The notes under the pieces are model-generated. The model was not told the origin of the DNA, did no database searches, and worked only from the letters and a program-made list of their open reading frames with translations. Below are positions 50,878-61,599 of a DNA stretch of 64,000 nt, in pieces. Each line of letters starts with the position of its first letter. Positions within the stretch are counted from its first letter, which is position 1. This DNA comes from Combretum micranthum (lineage: Eukaryota > Streptophyta > Magnoliopsida > Myrtales > Combretaceae): the NCBI GenBank assembly GCA_024138025.1, contig JAMXBD010000715.1, positions 124,001 through 188,000 on the forward strand, given 5' to 3'. A program made the position numbers and the translations under genes.

Positions 50878-51307
50878 TGACACAATGTGAAAGCATAAAA
50901 TAGAAATAAACTCATCAGATGATTTCTAAAAATACACAAATGATTACAAATAAGCAATCTCTAAGAGTTAAGTTTAAAAAAAAAAAAAAAGCAATCTCCA
51001 AGAGAAATTCTCTAAATTAGATTTCAAAGTGTCTAAAATATGAGTTGTTTAACAAAGCTCTAAAATACACTACTTTTAGTCTCAATCAAAAGAAAAATAC
51101 AATGCAAATAAACTAAAAATCATGTGGGACATAAGCTAGCAATTTTGCCAAAGTAGGCCCAGCTTTGGATTTGGTTCACATTTGGCAAGAATTATTATGC
51201 CGGTGGAAGGGCGATGGCTTATAACTCAATGCTGGCAACCTTACCTTCAATGTTGGTGGCTTTAGGTCAGCCATGGCTGGGTTGCATCCTATTGCATTCC
51301 TACTGCA
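50878..51307 (-). repeat. 5' LTR of the gypsy element
   Basis: 430 bp. Matches 45938-46350 throughout ('ggatgatttctaaaaaca'/'agatgatttctaaaaata', ATCCTATTGCATTCCTACTG). It contains an extra poly-A run and a partial duplication at 50959-50997. Confidence 0.85.
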
Positions 51308-51893
51308 TTAAGTACCTTAAATTTAAGAGAGAAAAAAAAATGATTGCATGAGTAATTGTAAAAACGTATTTACAAAAAAAATGTACAACTGCAATGATAC
51401 ATTATATATGAATTTGTGATAATAAATAAACATACATTATTTGACATCAATTTACTCCTTTCAACAACTTTTTCATGTAGCTATAGGAAAAACAAAATAA
51501 GAAAAATGAAATCACGTAATAAAACAAAATAAGAAGAAAATACGAATTCCTTATAACTATTCCAAGGGAATGAAAAGTCATGTTTCAATTATGCATGGAA
51601 ATAATCTTGTTGTAGTCTATTATAGGGAAACAATATAAACATGAGATAGGCCAACAAAATGAATTAGCCAGAATTAGTATTATTTAAAGGTTAGGATTAA
51701 ATAAAATGCAATTAGTCATAAATGTATAAAACAATTACTATTCAAGAAGATAATTTTCTTTTAACTATAATTTTGAAATTAAAACTTAAAAAATGAATAG
51801 AAGGTTTGAGTAAGTTTTGCACGGGGTTACTTATGAGAATGGGCAAAAGCATAATTATGGCTATTTTAAAAATTAAAGAACCAAAACATATTA

Positions 51894-52091
51894 GGCTCTG
51901 TTTGGATGATATGTATTTCATCTATATCTATATTTATATCTAATCTTTATCTGTACCTTGTTTGTATTTGGTCTATTTAATCTTTTTATTGGTAAAAATT
52001 ACTATTTTTCACTTGTATATATTTTTTTTAACAAACAATCTGCTTGAAAATGTTTGCATATCATTTGCATGCAGACGAAATAAACAGACCC
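51894..52091. mobile_element. Tourist-like (PIF/Harbinger) MITE, 198 bp
   Basis: The left terminus is GGCTCTGTTTGGATGATATG. The right terminus read inward is GGGTCTGTTTATTTCGTCTG. Both are flanked by TTA (51891-51893, 52092-52094). A TTA target duplication and GG..CTGTTT ends fit Tourist-like elements. The duplicated partner near 59066-59090 lacks the insert. Confidence 0.8.
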
Positions 52092-52346
52092 TTAGTTTTA
52101 CTTTTGAATAGCTTTTACGTAAGGTAACTTTAGTTGCAAACTTTTTTAGTGCTAGGAAAAGAAAAGGATTATAACTATGGATATGTAGAGTATAAAATAC
52201 TTTATATTATGCCGTTATATGGTTTACATACATGTATAGATATATATATATATGTGTGTGTGTAACGTAAAGTGAAATACAAGTCATGTCCCTCCATTCA
52301 TCATCCCAACACCTTACCTCTACCTATCAATATTAATATTTGTAGA

Positions 52347-52763
52347 TAGAAGTGTAAATGAGTCAATTGAGACTGTATAATGTTAGGTCGAGCTCAAGCT
52401 TGATTCAAAATTTCAAGCTTAATCTTAGTTTAAACTTGATCGAGTTTAAAATTTTGAACTTGAATTTTACTTGAACTAAGATTGAACAAATTTGAGTTTA
52501 GCTTGATTAAGCTTGTTTGGTTTTGATTTATTGAAAATATATATTATTTTGATTAATGTAATATTAATATTAATTTGACTTCAACTCAATTAATATCTAT
52601 ACTAGACTCAAACTCAATCAGGCTTGCAAACTAATTGAGCTAAACATAATAAAAAAGTTTGAGCTAAACTCGATAAACTACTCTAGTAATTCAAGCTTGA
52701 CTCAACAATTCTTGAATCAAGCTCAAATAGTTTACAAACCAACACTGTTTGTTGGCACCCTTA
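52347..52763. mobile_element. hAT-like MITE, about 417 bp
   Basis: The left end is TAGAAGTGTAAATGAGTC. The right end read inward is TAAGGGTGCCAACAAACAG. The interior is packed with 'gagctcaagcttga', 'aagcttgattaagctt' and 'gagctaaactcgata', a composition common in plant hAT MITEs. The 8-bp flanks match poorly (TTTGTAGA/TCTGCATA). A similar motif-rich stretch, perhaps another relic, is at about 54230-54560. Confidence 0.55.
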
Positions 52764-53147
52764 TCTGCATATACTATTTATCATCTCAAATTTGGAATTT
52801 TTTTTTTCATTGTTTCCATCATTGTCAATCCATATACTACGTTCAACCAATACAAGTTTACGTTTGCTTGTTTGATTGGATTGACATGATGATCGACCTG
52901 ATATTGGTTTGTTAATAAACTTTAAGATAAATGTGTTTTTTTTTTCCTTTTTTATTTGTCTTTTCAATCTCTTTATGAGATCTTGTTCTTTGAATTTGCA
53001 CTTTTTTTGTAAAATCTATGTTGTGAAAGAGACTTTTTCAATCCTTTGTTAAATAGATGGGCTCGTTTTGGATCAGGTCTTCAAATTGTTAGGATTTTGT
53101 ACCTTATGCACTTGATCTTCCCATGCTCCTTTTCATAGAATGGATTT

Positions 53148-53182
<35 letters not shown>

Positions 53183-53265
53183 GGAAAATAAAAAAATAAA
53201 AACAAAATGTTAGATCAAACCTCCCAACCTTGTTGAAAGGCAATTGATCTCCAACTCATGTTTTG

Positions 53266-54997
53266 TTTCCTTATCTTTCAATTAAACTTCCAAAGATCAA
53301 TAATATTATAATTCTTTTCCATCCAATGGCGATGTGTCCCTATTCAATTGACATATTATAGATATTTCTAGAAAAATATATTAAATTGCCTAAAAAAATC
53401 TAAAGCAAGTACAAAATAATGACATTAAATAAAGACAGTTAAATATCCCGAATAAAAAAAAAGTAATTCAATAGTGAAAAAGAATGTAATTTTCAAGTTA
53501 AGAAAAGAAATAAAACAAACAAATAAGTAATAATAACTTTAGATTTATTTTAAGAGTATAATATATATATAAATATACGAAATGAATCGTTAATTATAAA
53601 AGAAAAAAAAAAAGATACTTTCCAAATCAAATTCCAATAGACACATTCAGAGGTGAAAGGAGAATCTAGTGGGACCTTTATTGGCTCTCTTGGTTCACTT
53701 TGCCTTATTTAAGAGGAGAATTGAGAATTTAATTATAATTCAATAGGAATGTTATATGTTGTAATGATTATTATCATGTTCACTTGGTGTAAAAAAAATT
53801 AATTATTATAATAAAAGATAAAATATCTATAAAATCACTTGTACTTATTATAAATTAAAGATAATTGTATAGATAATATTATGAAAGCATTGGTATTTAT
53901 GACATAATTGAAAAATAAATCATTGAAGAGAAATTCTATGATTCTGCCATTAATTTTGATGGTTCGTTCTCATTAATTATTTAATGGTTCACACCATATC
54001 CAGTCGTGATTAAATCACTAAAATAGTTAATATTTCAATTACTATATCTATTTTACCAGTTAGATGATTGATTAGACAGTTCCATCGATGGGACCATGGG
54101 TATAACATGACCTGCTATTTATCATTTTATGTAATAATAACAACAATTTATTATGAATTATCATTTCTCTCAAGTAAATACCATAATAGTAGTTTTACGT
54201 AAAATAAGAAGGGAATAAATAACTATTCATGTCAAGTTTGAACTTGACTCAAGTGAAAAACTCGAACTTATATTCGATCACGTTTTGATTTTTAAACTCA
54301 AACTAAACTCAATTTAATACTCGATAAACTCGAACTCAACTCAATTAAGCTTGATTATTCTTTTAAATATTGATGTAACTATAAAGAATATTTAATACTC
54401 GATAAATTCGAACTTGACTCAACTTGATTTAATATTCAATTAAGTTTGTTTAAGCTTGCAAGCTCATCAAGCCAAGTATTTTAAAACTTCAACTCGAGAT
54501 CCGTAGCTACTTGAGTAATTCACGAGCTGTTTCGACCTACTTTTAGCTCTAGTCTAGATCTTGATAAGGAATGAATATGCCATGAGGGCTAGATGCTACA
54601 ATATAGTATTCTTGTATGTGTTGTTTTGTCGTTTAGTATATATACATATAGACAAGATGTTACATTTTAATAATTATGCTGTTGTTTTGTCCTACGCTTA
54701 CTTAATTAATTTTTTAAATTATTCAATAAGTATAATTTAAAGATATTAATTTATATATATAATTGGATATATTGCATATGATTACATATAAAATTTGTTT
54801 ACATTGTTATTATTTATTTTGTGATGGTTCACTATGTCATTAAAAATTAATTAGCTAATATTAAAATAGTATAATTTAATTTAGCCAATATTGTTACAAT
54901 TTGATGTATATTACAAATTAAGGTAGGACATTTAAGTACTTAACAATTGTAATGTTAAGTAAGCTAATTTTATAACATTTTAATCAATATAATAAAT
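53266..54997. other. Intergenic with a possible MITE relic
   Basis: AT-rich, no gene. The part 54230-54560 repeats 'aactcgaact' and 'caagctt/aagcttg' motifs like the MITE at 52347-52763, with a right end TTTTAGCTCTAG, but I found no matching left end. Confidence 0.45.
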
Positions 54998-55240
54998 TAA
55001 GGGTGAGCAAGTAGTGTTATCGTATCCATCTATACCCTACTTGATCGAGTAGGGTCCAGATAGGTATCATGGGTTACAGATAGAAAACGAGTACAAATTT
55101 TTTAAAACTTACTCTCACGGAATAAGTAAAGTATAGATATACGGTCTTTATACCTTATAGCTAGAACTTGTACTATCATATGTAAAGGGTACATGTTCCA
55201 AAAATATTTTATATTTAGTATTTACCCTATTATATATTAT
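54998..55240. mobile_element. Truncated hAT end related to the 13834-17326 element
   Basis: Starts TAAGGGTGAGCAAGTAGTG, then repeats 'taccctacttgatcgagtagggt', compared with 'aaccctattcgagtaggttt' near 13880, then 'aggtatcatgggtta' and 'ttagtatttaccctatta'. Only one end is seen, so it is probably truncated. Confidence 0.45.
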
Positions 55241-56500
55241 AAAATAATATTAATATATAAGATATAGATAATAATACTCCAAAATTGATGAAATTGGTCA
55301 TAACTAACATATGTTTGCTTTATTATAACATTTACATTTATAATGTATTATTGCAATTATACATTTCCTCTTTTCTTTAAGTAGATTTCGTAAATTACTC
55401 TTTTGAACTTTTACGAATGTGTAGATTCATCTCCTCAACTTTCAAAATGACCTTTTAGCCCCTTAAACTTTTAAAAATTTAGACATAGATGAAAGTTTAG
55501 GGAGTGAATCGATATACATATAAAAGTTTGATGAGGTCTTTTGCAACTTCTTTCATTTTATTTTAACAAAAAATGTTAAGTGTCCTTAACTGTTCATACT
55601 TTTTAAAATTTAACGAGGTTAAATGCTCACTTTAAAAGTTTAAATGATGACTTCACATATAAGAAAGGTTTAGAGGGATTGTTTGTAATTTCTCTTTTCT
55701 TTTATGGGTTTTTATTACTAATCATGAAGTAAATTTTCCTTACTTAAATCTGTGATAATGTGTACAGTTTGATTCAATAATTGTCATATTGTTTCAAATT
55801 TTGGGAATATGTTGTATTGTATTTTTACACATGCATACATATTGCATGTCTGCTAGTGTGACTTTATATTAAATATTAAATATAATTTAAAATCAATTCT
55901 CGTAGATAAAATAAATGTTGGATATTGCTTTGTTTGCTATAATTAATATTTAAATCACAAAAATATACGGTAATTTTTATTATCTCTAACCTATTTATGA
56001 TTAGGTTAATGGCATGAATGTGATATAAACTTTGGGAAAATATATAATTAGATATCTAAACTTTAAAATTGATCAATACCTAAACCTTGAAATTGTAATT
56101 TAGTATGTAATTGAACTTTTTGTACATGTCAATAGCACTATTGTAATATTGGTTAATGTATAGGGAAAGTTATTTCAAGTATTGAATTGATTAATTTCAA
56201 AATTCAAATAGTAAACTAATCAATGTAAAAGTTTAAATACTTAATATCTTATTTTGTCAAAATTCAAATACTTTTCGTAACATTTACCATTTATGATTCG
56301 ACTTTTTAAGGAAAAAAAATCCTAGCCCACTGAAAAGATAATTTTTGCCATATAGTGTTCTCCCTATAGCACATCTCATATCATCTATTGGGAGGATATT
56401 ACATGTATGATGTAGTTTAAAAAAAAAATTCATAAAATCAAATTGTAAAAAAAAAAATACAAAAGTAGTGTTGTTGTATTACACATTCAAGGTGCGATAC
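55241..56500. other. Intergenic with weak inverted repeats
   Basis: Two stretches are loosely palindromic and MITE-like: 55390-55560 ('ccccttaaacttttaaaaat' against 'atgaaagtttagggagtg') and 56030-56290 (arms near 'ataattagatatctaaactt' and the reverse complement of 'aaatacttttcgtaacattt'). Ends could not be defined. No gene. Confidence 0.4.
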
Positions 56501-56510
56501 AAATTTTTTT

Positions 56511-56679
56511 AAAAATTACATGTGCATCGCACATCGGTCGTGGGATACACTTTCAATGTGTATTGCATGACCAATGAGTGATTCACGTGCAATTGTACGT
56601 GTATCACTCATTGGTTATGCGATATAGGTCAAAACTTGTATCGCACAACCTATGTGCGATACACAAACTACAAATTTTT
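56511..56679. repeat. Long imperfect palindrome, arms ~82 and ~87 bp
   Basis: The axis is at 56592/56593 (CAATTG). Innermost arms are nearly perfect: GCATGACCAATGAGTGATTC against the inverted GCATAACCAATGAGTGATAC. Farther out GCATCGCACATCGGTCGTGG pairs with GTATCGCACATAGGTTGTGC, and AAAAATTACATG with AAAAATTTGTAG. Almost no spacer separates the arms. The motif 'gtgcgatac' recurs 3-4 times, including outside the arms (56491-56500). Confidence 0.8.
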
Positions 56680-57001
56680 ATCCTAGGTCGCTATATCTCC
56701 ACTTGAAGATGAGATACAAGTATAAATATTTGTATTTTCACTCCAAAATGCGATATAATAATAATATTTTAGTAATTTTTTTGTATAATTTGTATTTGTG
56801 TTTTTTTTTTCCATAAAAACCCTGGACATGTGTTCTACCCCATCTATTGGTTTATACTTCTTATGCTAATTAAGATATCGTTATCAACGTTAAGAAATCT
56901 TGATATGCATATTAACCCATGAACATGTTATTCTATATAGAATCTCTTCCAAACAATCAAGACATCAATTATAATAACTAAAAACCTAATAACCTAGAAA
57001 A

Positions 57002-57390
57002 ATGAATTCCTGGGTTACTAAATCTTTGATGATCTCCTTACTTTTTCATCTTGTACAATCAAAATATGTTGTACCCTTGGCAAAAATAACTGTTCGGATC
57101 CAAAATGCATTACCAGGACAGGTGGAGCTAGTTGTTCATTGTAAATCAACAAACGACGATCTAGGTTTCCAGCATCTTGCGCCAGGAAATGACTAATATT
57201 TTCAATCAATTCAGTGTTTGTGATAACTCGTTTCTACTGCAGCTGTCAATAGAGTGGTTCTCCGATTCGTTGGTATGATGCACGTGTGGAGGATAGGGAT
57301 GCAAATGGATGCAAGACGCGCCCATGGACTATACGTCCAGATGGCCCATGTGACGGGAAAAATAACTGCTTTAAGTGGAATCAAAATTAG
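57002..57390 (+). pseudogene. Plant self-incompatibility S1 homologue (SPH) pseudogene 2
   Basis: Second copy of the secreted SPH family. It starts MNSWVTKSLMISLLFHLVQS, a signal peptide like that of copy 1, then VRIQNALPGQVELVVHCKST and DDLGFQHLAPGND. TAA at 57194-57196 stops the frame where the family has an aromatic residue, and a frameshift follows before 57229. The rest is recognisable: RFYCSCQ, a TAG in place of the conserved Trp (57250-57252), then RWYDARVEDRDANGCKTRPW, TIRPDGPCDGKNNCFKWNQN and a normal stop at 57388. The Cys of VHCKS, FYCSC, GCKTR and GPC are present. Its 5' flank (56868-57001) is conserved with copy 1, including a TATA-like CTATATAG near 56933. Two stops and one frameshift make it a pseudogene. 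Confidence 0.9.
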
Positions 57391-58754
57391 CAAGTTTAAC
57401 ATGAGTATTAAGTACTTATTGTACGTTTAGTAATCTATTGTAACTAAGGAAAATTCTACAGTCCTGAAGTTATAGTGGGATCGATCCTATCATATTAATA
57501 AATCGGTCAAATATTTTTCAATCTCGATCGAGTCTCTTAATTTTTTTATATTAATTTTTTTTATAATCAATTTAATTTTATAATATTAATGGTATGATCT
57601 CATGATAAGACCATAAAATTCCCTATAACTATGAGTTTAATGGGGGTTGTTAACGATATAATAGAAGTCTATATATGTATATATAAAAATTACCATGATA
57701 TGAATGAAATTATGCTAGTCTATAGTTTTATTTATTTTTTTCCCTTCACCTTTTCTAATATACCAAAGGTGTATGTACCCTCTCTCTCCCTTCACAATAT
57801 CATATTTAGTTGTCATCTAATAAAGATAGTGATATGTTTTAATGTGTATTATATTGATATGTTTCTACTGGTTTTATTTTTTAGTTTTTTGAACTAATAT
57901 ACATGGGCTTAACTTTTATAGTGTGATTTTACAACCCATAATTTTAAAAATTTGCAAATAACTTCAAACAGTGTCTTGATTATTTGAAGTGTGACTAAAA
58001 TGATCATAAATGGCAATAGTTTTGACGGCATTATGATGTTTTTGGAGCAGGGACAAACGCTGAAAAGTATAATTGAAGGGCCAGACTTATTTTATCTTGG
58101 TCAGTATTAGAATCAGTATTAGAATTATCCTTACTATATATATATATATATATATATAACTTTATATTATAATTATTGTGTATCTTATATATACAAAAAG
58201 ATTGTTGATAAGTGCACTACTATGCTTTTTAAATATTTAAATTTAATTATCAATCTATGTACAAATAAAATAAATTTATAAATCTTGTGTAAGTTTTGTT
58301 ATTTACAAAAGTAAATCATAAAAAAATAATTGTTTGAAAAGACAACATGATATAAAAGATAAGCATTCTATAATTTAATTTAAGCTGAATCATGAATATA
58401 TCATTTATATTAATTTCATGTGTGTGTAGGCCTTTTGTCAATTATATAGGGTTAATTAAGTATTAAGACTACATGTGGAGCCACTGTAGTATATACTACC
58501 ATAATCTTATTTGGCACATCCTCTATGGAGGTGTTACCAAAAATAAAGGTAAATGAGTTTTTTTTTTTTTTTTTTCATCAATTTGCTTCTTCGAAAAAAG
58601 TTTGTCATGCACGAAAAATAAAAATAAAGAAAATATTAAATGAGAAATCTGTGTTGGTATAAACTAATGTTTCTTACCAGTTGTGCCAGTGAAATTTATA
58701 GATGAGCTTTTCAATCCTAAAATCTAACCAATAAAATTATGTAATGATGATAAT
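57391..58754. other. Intergenic, no gene seen
   Basis: AT-rich with (TA)n at 58134-58158 and poly-T near 58559-58576. The 88-codon ORF at 57631-57897 is Phe/Ile/Tyr-rich with no recognisable domain. Confidence 0.5.
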
Positions 58755-59390
58755 AATAAAAATATGAAAAGAAATACTAAGTAGCTACAACCTTAATGGG
58801 GGGATGAAAAATCACTTTTATTCAATTATGCATGGAAATAATCTCCCCATAGACCAATATCAAGAAACAATACAAGTATAGAATGACACAATTAGATGTA
58901 TTAGAGTAAATATAAAAAATGACTATTTAATAAGACAATTTTTTTTTCTATATTTTTGAAATTATAACTTAATAAAATTAATAGAAGATTTGAGGGGTTC
59001 TCACATATAATTATTTATGAGAAGGAAAAAAGAAAGCATAATTATAGCTTTTCTACAAATTTGAGAAGGAAAACTTGATACTTAAACTTTTGAGTAGTTT
59101 TCACATATATAACTTTATAGGTATTTTGAGTGCTGGGGAAAATGAAAAGATTATAATTGTGCATTCACAAAACATAAATGTATGCAAAATAAATGAAATA
59201 AAAAACTTTATATTATGTCTTCATATTGTTCGTGAATTTAGACATGTATACATATAGTGAGTGGGCATTGTATAAACTATACAGTGACCTCAACTTCCAT
59301 CCCTATATTTGCTCTATTGTTGTTCATCGTAGATCAGGATTCCTAACATTGTAGGAAGGCACTTGATCTTGATCCTAAACTCATATATTA
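58755..59390 (+). repeat. Direct duplication, copy 2
   Basis: Partner of 51525-53265, without its MITEs. At about 59066-59090 the sequence 'aaaacttgatacttaaactt' corresponds to the place where copy 1 carries the Tourist-like MITE. No gene. The stretch 59391-59899 to its right shows nothing recognised. Confidence 0.65.
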
Positions 59391-59899
59391 TGTAAAGACC
59401 TAACATATCCCAATCCTAAGATAAGGTATACCCAATCCCTAGCCATGTATAATCTCTACGTATTATACAAAAGGCTATTCGCAAAGAAAACGTTTATATC
59501 AACTGTTTGCTTTACATATCATTAAAAAAAAACTTGAAATATCCTAAACTAAATATGTTAAAACAAATGCACTAAATTAATGTGTATGCATGTTTTGTTT
59601 ATTAAATGCATGAATTGATTGTGATGATTTTATTGATATAATTTTAAAAATAGGTGTAATTAGATATTAGTATTGAAATGTCTTGATTAGTGTATGATTT
59701 TGGTAGTAGTAATTTAGATGATTGTATGTAAGGTGATTTGTATTAGAGTAAGAATTACTGCTTGCATTGAGTAATAGTGTGTAATCTTGTTCTTTTTTTT
59801 TTTTCTTTTCGTCAAATCCTTTGTGTGCTACCAAAAAAAAATGAACATGTATTTTGACAAAGTTCAAATCCACTTTTAGCCAATAAAATTTAAGCCCAA

Positions 59900-61060
59900 G
59901 CCCATGAACAACCTTCCAAACTCTTCTAAAATAGCAAAAATCAAATAGTAGATTTTACAAGGGAAAACTTTACAATTTCACTCCTCAAAACAAACCAAAA
60001 CACTGACTCTTACCTGTACACCACCTTTAAACATCACTTTTTCATCTTCCTCAATCAATTCTTTTGCAAACTAATCAAGAACATTTTTGAGAATTCATCT
60101 ACAAGTTAGGGACAATTCAAGTAAGTGTTGCTTGCTTTTTTTTTCTTTTTTTTTCCCAAAGCTTTTGTTTAGTTGGTTATCTCAAGTGAAACAACTTTCA
60201 TGTGATAACTTTAAGAGGATTGATGATGGAATTAATGAATTAAGTTAGTTTTAAGCTTAGATGAAGTCTAGAATCTTGATAGAGTAAAGAAATGAAGGTT
60301 TTTTTTTTTTTTGTTCTTTTGATGGATATGAAAGTTATGGTACTTGTATGTTGAATTAGTATTGAATGATGAACTTGTTGAAGTTGGGAATGGAAGAGGA
60401 GTTGGGTTGTGTGCATATGAATGTGTAATGAATGAATTTGTTCCCTTTTATATTTAATGTTAAGTATAAATGATGTTTTAGAAGTGTTACAAGAGGATAA
60501 GTTGAGTATGGAGAACAGGGACAATTTATGTTGGATGAAAACATGGATCACAGGCGTGATTAAGGATAGAGAAGCATTGGTTTAAGCAGCTTTTCGAAAA
60601 TCACGAGCATGACAAGGTGTTGGTAGCCATTGTGTTGTAAAAATTGGCTTTATCACAAGTATGGTTGATTTTGAAATCTATGTGATTTTGTAAAAAATTC
60701 AAGAATCATGACCGTGATCTAGCCCTTGCAGCCTCGAGTGATTCAAAAAAATTTTCGAATCCTAATATCATGGGCGTGATGTTACCTTTAGTAGGCTCAG
60801 GTTGTAAAGTTTTGAATAATCACGAGCATGATTCAACCCGTGATTGTGTGTGATGGCCTCCCCCACCTTGATCATGAGGGTAATCAAGGACGTGATCGGG
60901 ATCGCAACCTCAATCATGGCCGTGATCTATCTCTCTTGGCCTACTCTCAAACTTCCAATTCCAAAGCTAAATACAAGGTAAGTTTGTTCCTTAGAGATTT
61001 CACTACTGAATTTTAACCAAGTATTTTGATGACAACAGTAGGTGAGTAAGGCACTTAAGC
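59900..61060 (+). repeat. LTR-like leader fragment with tandem array
   Basis: The order matches the LTRs elsewhere: a C/A-rich leader (59985-60080), CAATTCAAGTAAGTG near 60114-60128 (donor-like), a tandem array (60544-60935), TACAAGGTAAGTTTG near 60971, then TAGGTGAGTAAGG at 61039-61051. Neither end is defined, so this is a truncated or unrecognised LTR. The + orientation is opposite to the pol at 61600-64000, so it is probably a separate element. Confidence 0.5.
60544..60935 (+). repeat. ~52-bp tandem array, about 7 units
   Basis: Units start with ATCATGRSCGTGAT-like cores (ATCACGAGCATGA, ATCATGACCGTGAT, ATCATGGGCGTGAT, ATCATGGCCGTGAT), separated by diverged A/T-rich or C-rich spacers. The cores are close to palindromic (ATCA..TGAT). 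Confidence 0.7.
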
Positions 61061-61599
61061 AAGTCAATTTACATTTTTCACAAATGCTAAACATACCTTT
61101 TTGTATAATCTCCAGATTTCATAAAAAAAAATTAAAAAAAATTACCATATAATGCTTTAGGACAGAAATTCAAAGTATAGGGTTCAAAAATTCAAGTTCA
61201 AATGTCCAAAGTATTCAATTAAAACAGCAATACAGACATCAACAGACATATATATACTCCACTTCATTTCATTCTACACATCTCATTATCCCTTCCCTCA
61301 CACTTAGATTGAACAATGTCTCACTGTTCCTCATTTAGCTCAAAAACTGGAAAGTACAAAGATAAAAGATTTGAGAGAAAACTGATACTTCCTCGGTTTT
61401 TGAAAAAAAAAAACCATGCATTTTGACTTCCAATCATTATTAAAAATTCAACAATAGAGAAAGTTTTCCTAATTAGTTCCATCTTGAAAGTCCATGCTTT
61501 TTAGCTCCACATATTTTATTTCCTGCACCAAGAATGAAAGAGACATCGCAACAGCAAGCGTAAAATAAAAAGACTCAAAAAGAAATAAAAAGACAAGAC
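61061..61599. other. Non-coding, probably 3' region of the gypsy element
   Basis: No ORF. 'agcaagcgtaaaat' and 'acccaacgcttggtttatag' (61615) look like the non-coding stretch that follows pol in plant gypsy elements, but I could not place the LTR boundary. Confidence 0.4.

Larger units (their letters stand above)
45938..51307 (-). mobile_element. Ty3/gypsy retrotransposon, structurally complete, inactive
   Basis: Two LTRs (45938-46350 and 50878-51307) enclose a minus-strand internal region with, in order, a primer site, gag, a protease-position segment, RT, RNase H, integrase and a polypurine tract. RT lies before integrase, the gypsy order. The LTRs differ by many substitutions and a duplication of 'agcaatctc..aagag' with a poly-A run at 50959-50997, implying an old insertion. 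No clear target duplication is seen (GCCGA left, TTAAG right). Many stops and frameshifts make it non-autonomous. Confidence 0.9.
51525..53265 (+). repeat. Direct duplication, copy 1 (expanded by MITEs)
   Basis: Matches 58755-59390 in order: TCAATTATGCATGGAAATAA at both, then 'taatagaagatttgag'-like, 'agaaagcataattatag'-like, 'gtgctaggaaaagaaaaggat'/'gtgctggggaaaatgaaaagat', 'ctttatattatg', and 'ggcaattgatctccaactcat'/'ggcacttgatcttgatcctaaactcat'. Copy 1 is longer because of two MITEs (51894-52091, 52347-52763) and a (CT)n tract (53150-53178). No gene is seen in either copy. The stretch 51313-51524 to its left holds nothing recognisable. Confidence 0.7.

Noticed and set aside
50299..50880. 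193-codon ORF on the + strand, the longest in the window
   Set aside because: It is exactly antisense to the gypsy gag reading frame, has no recognisable domain, and its composition reflects the complement of gag.
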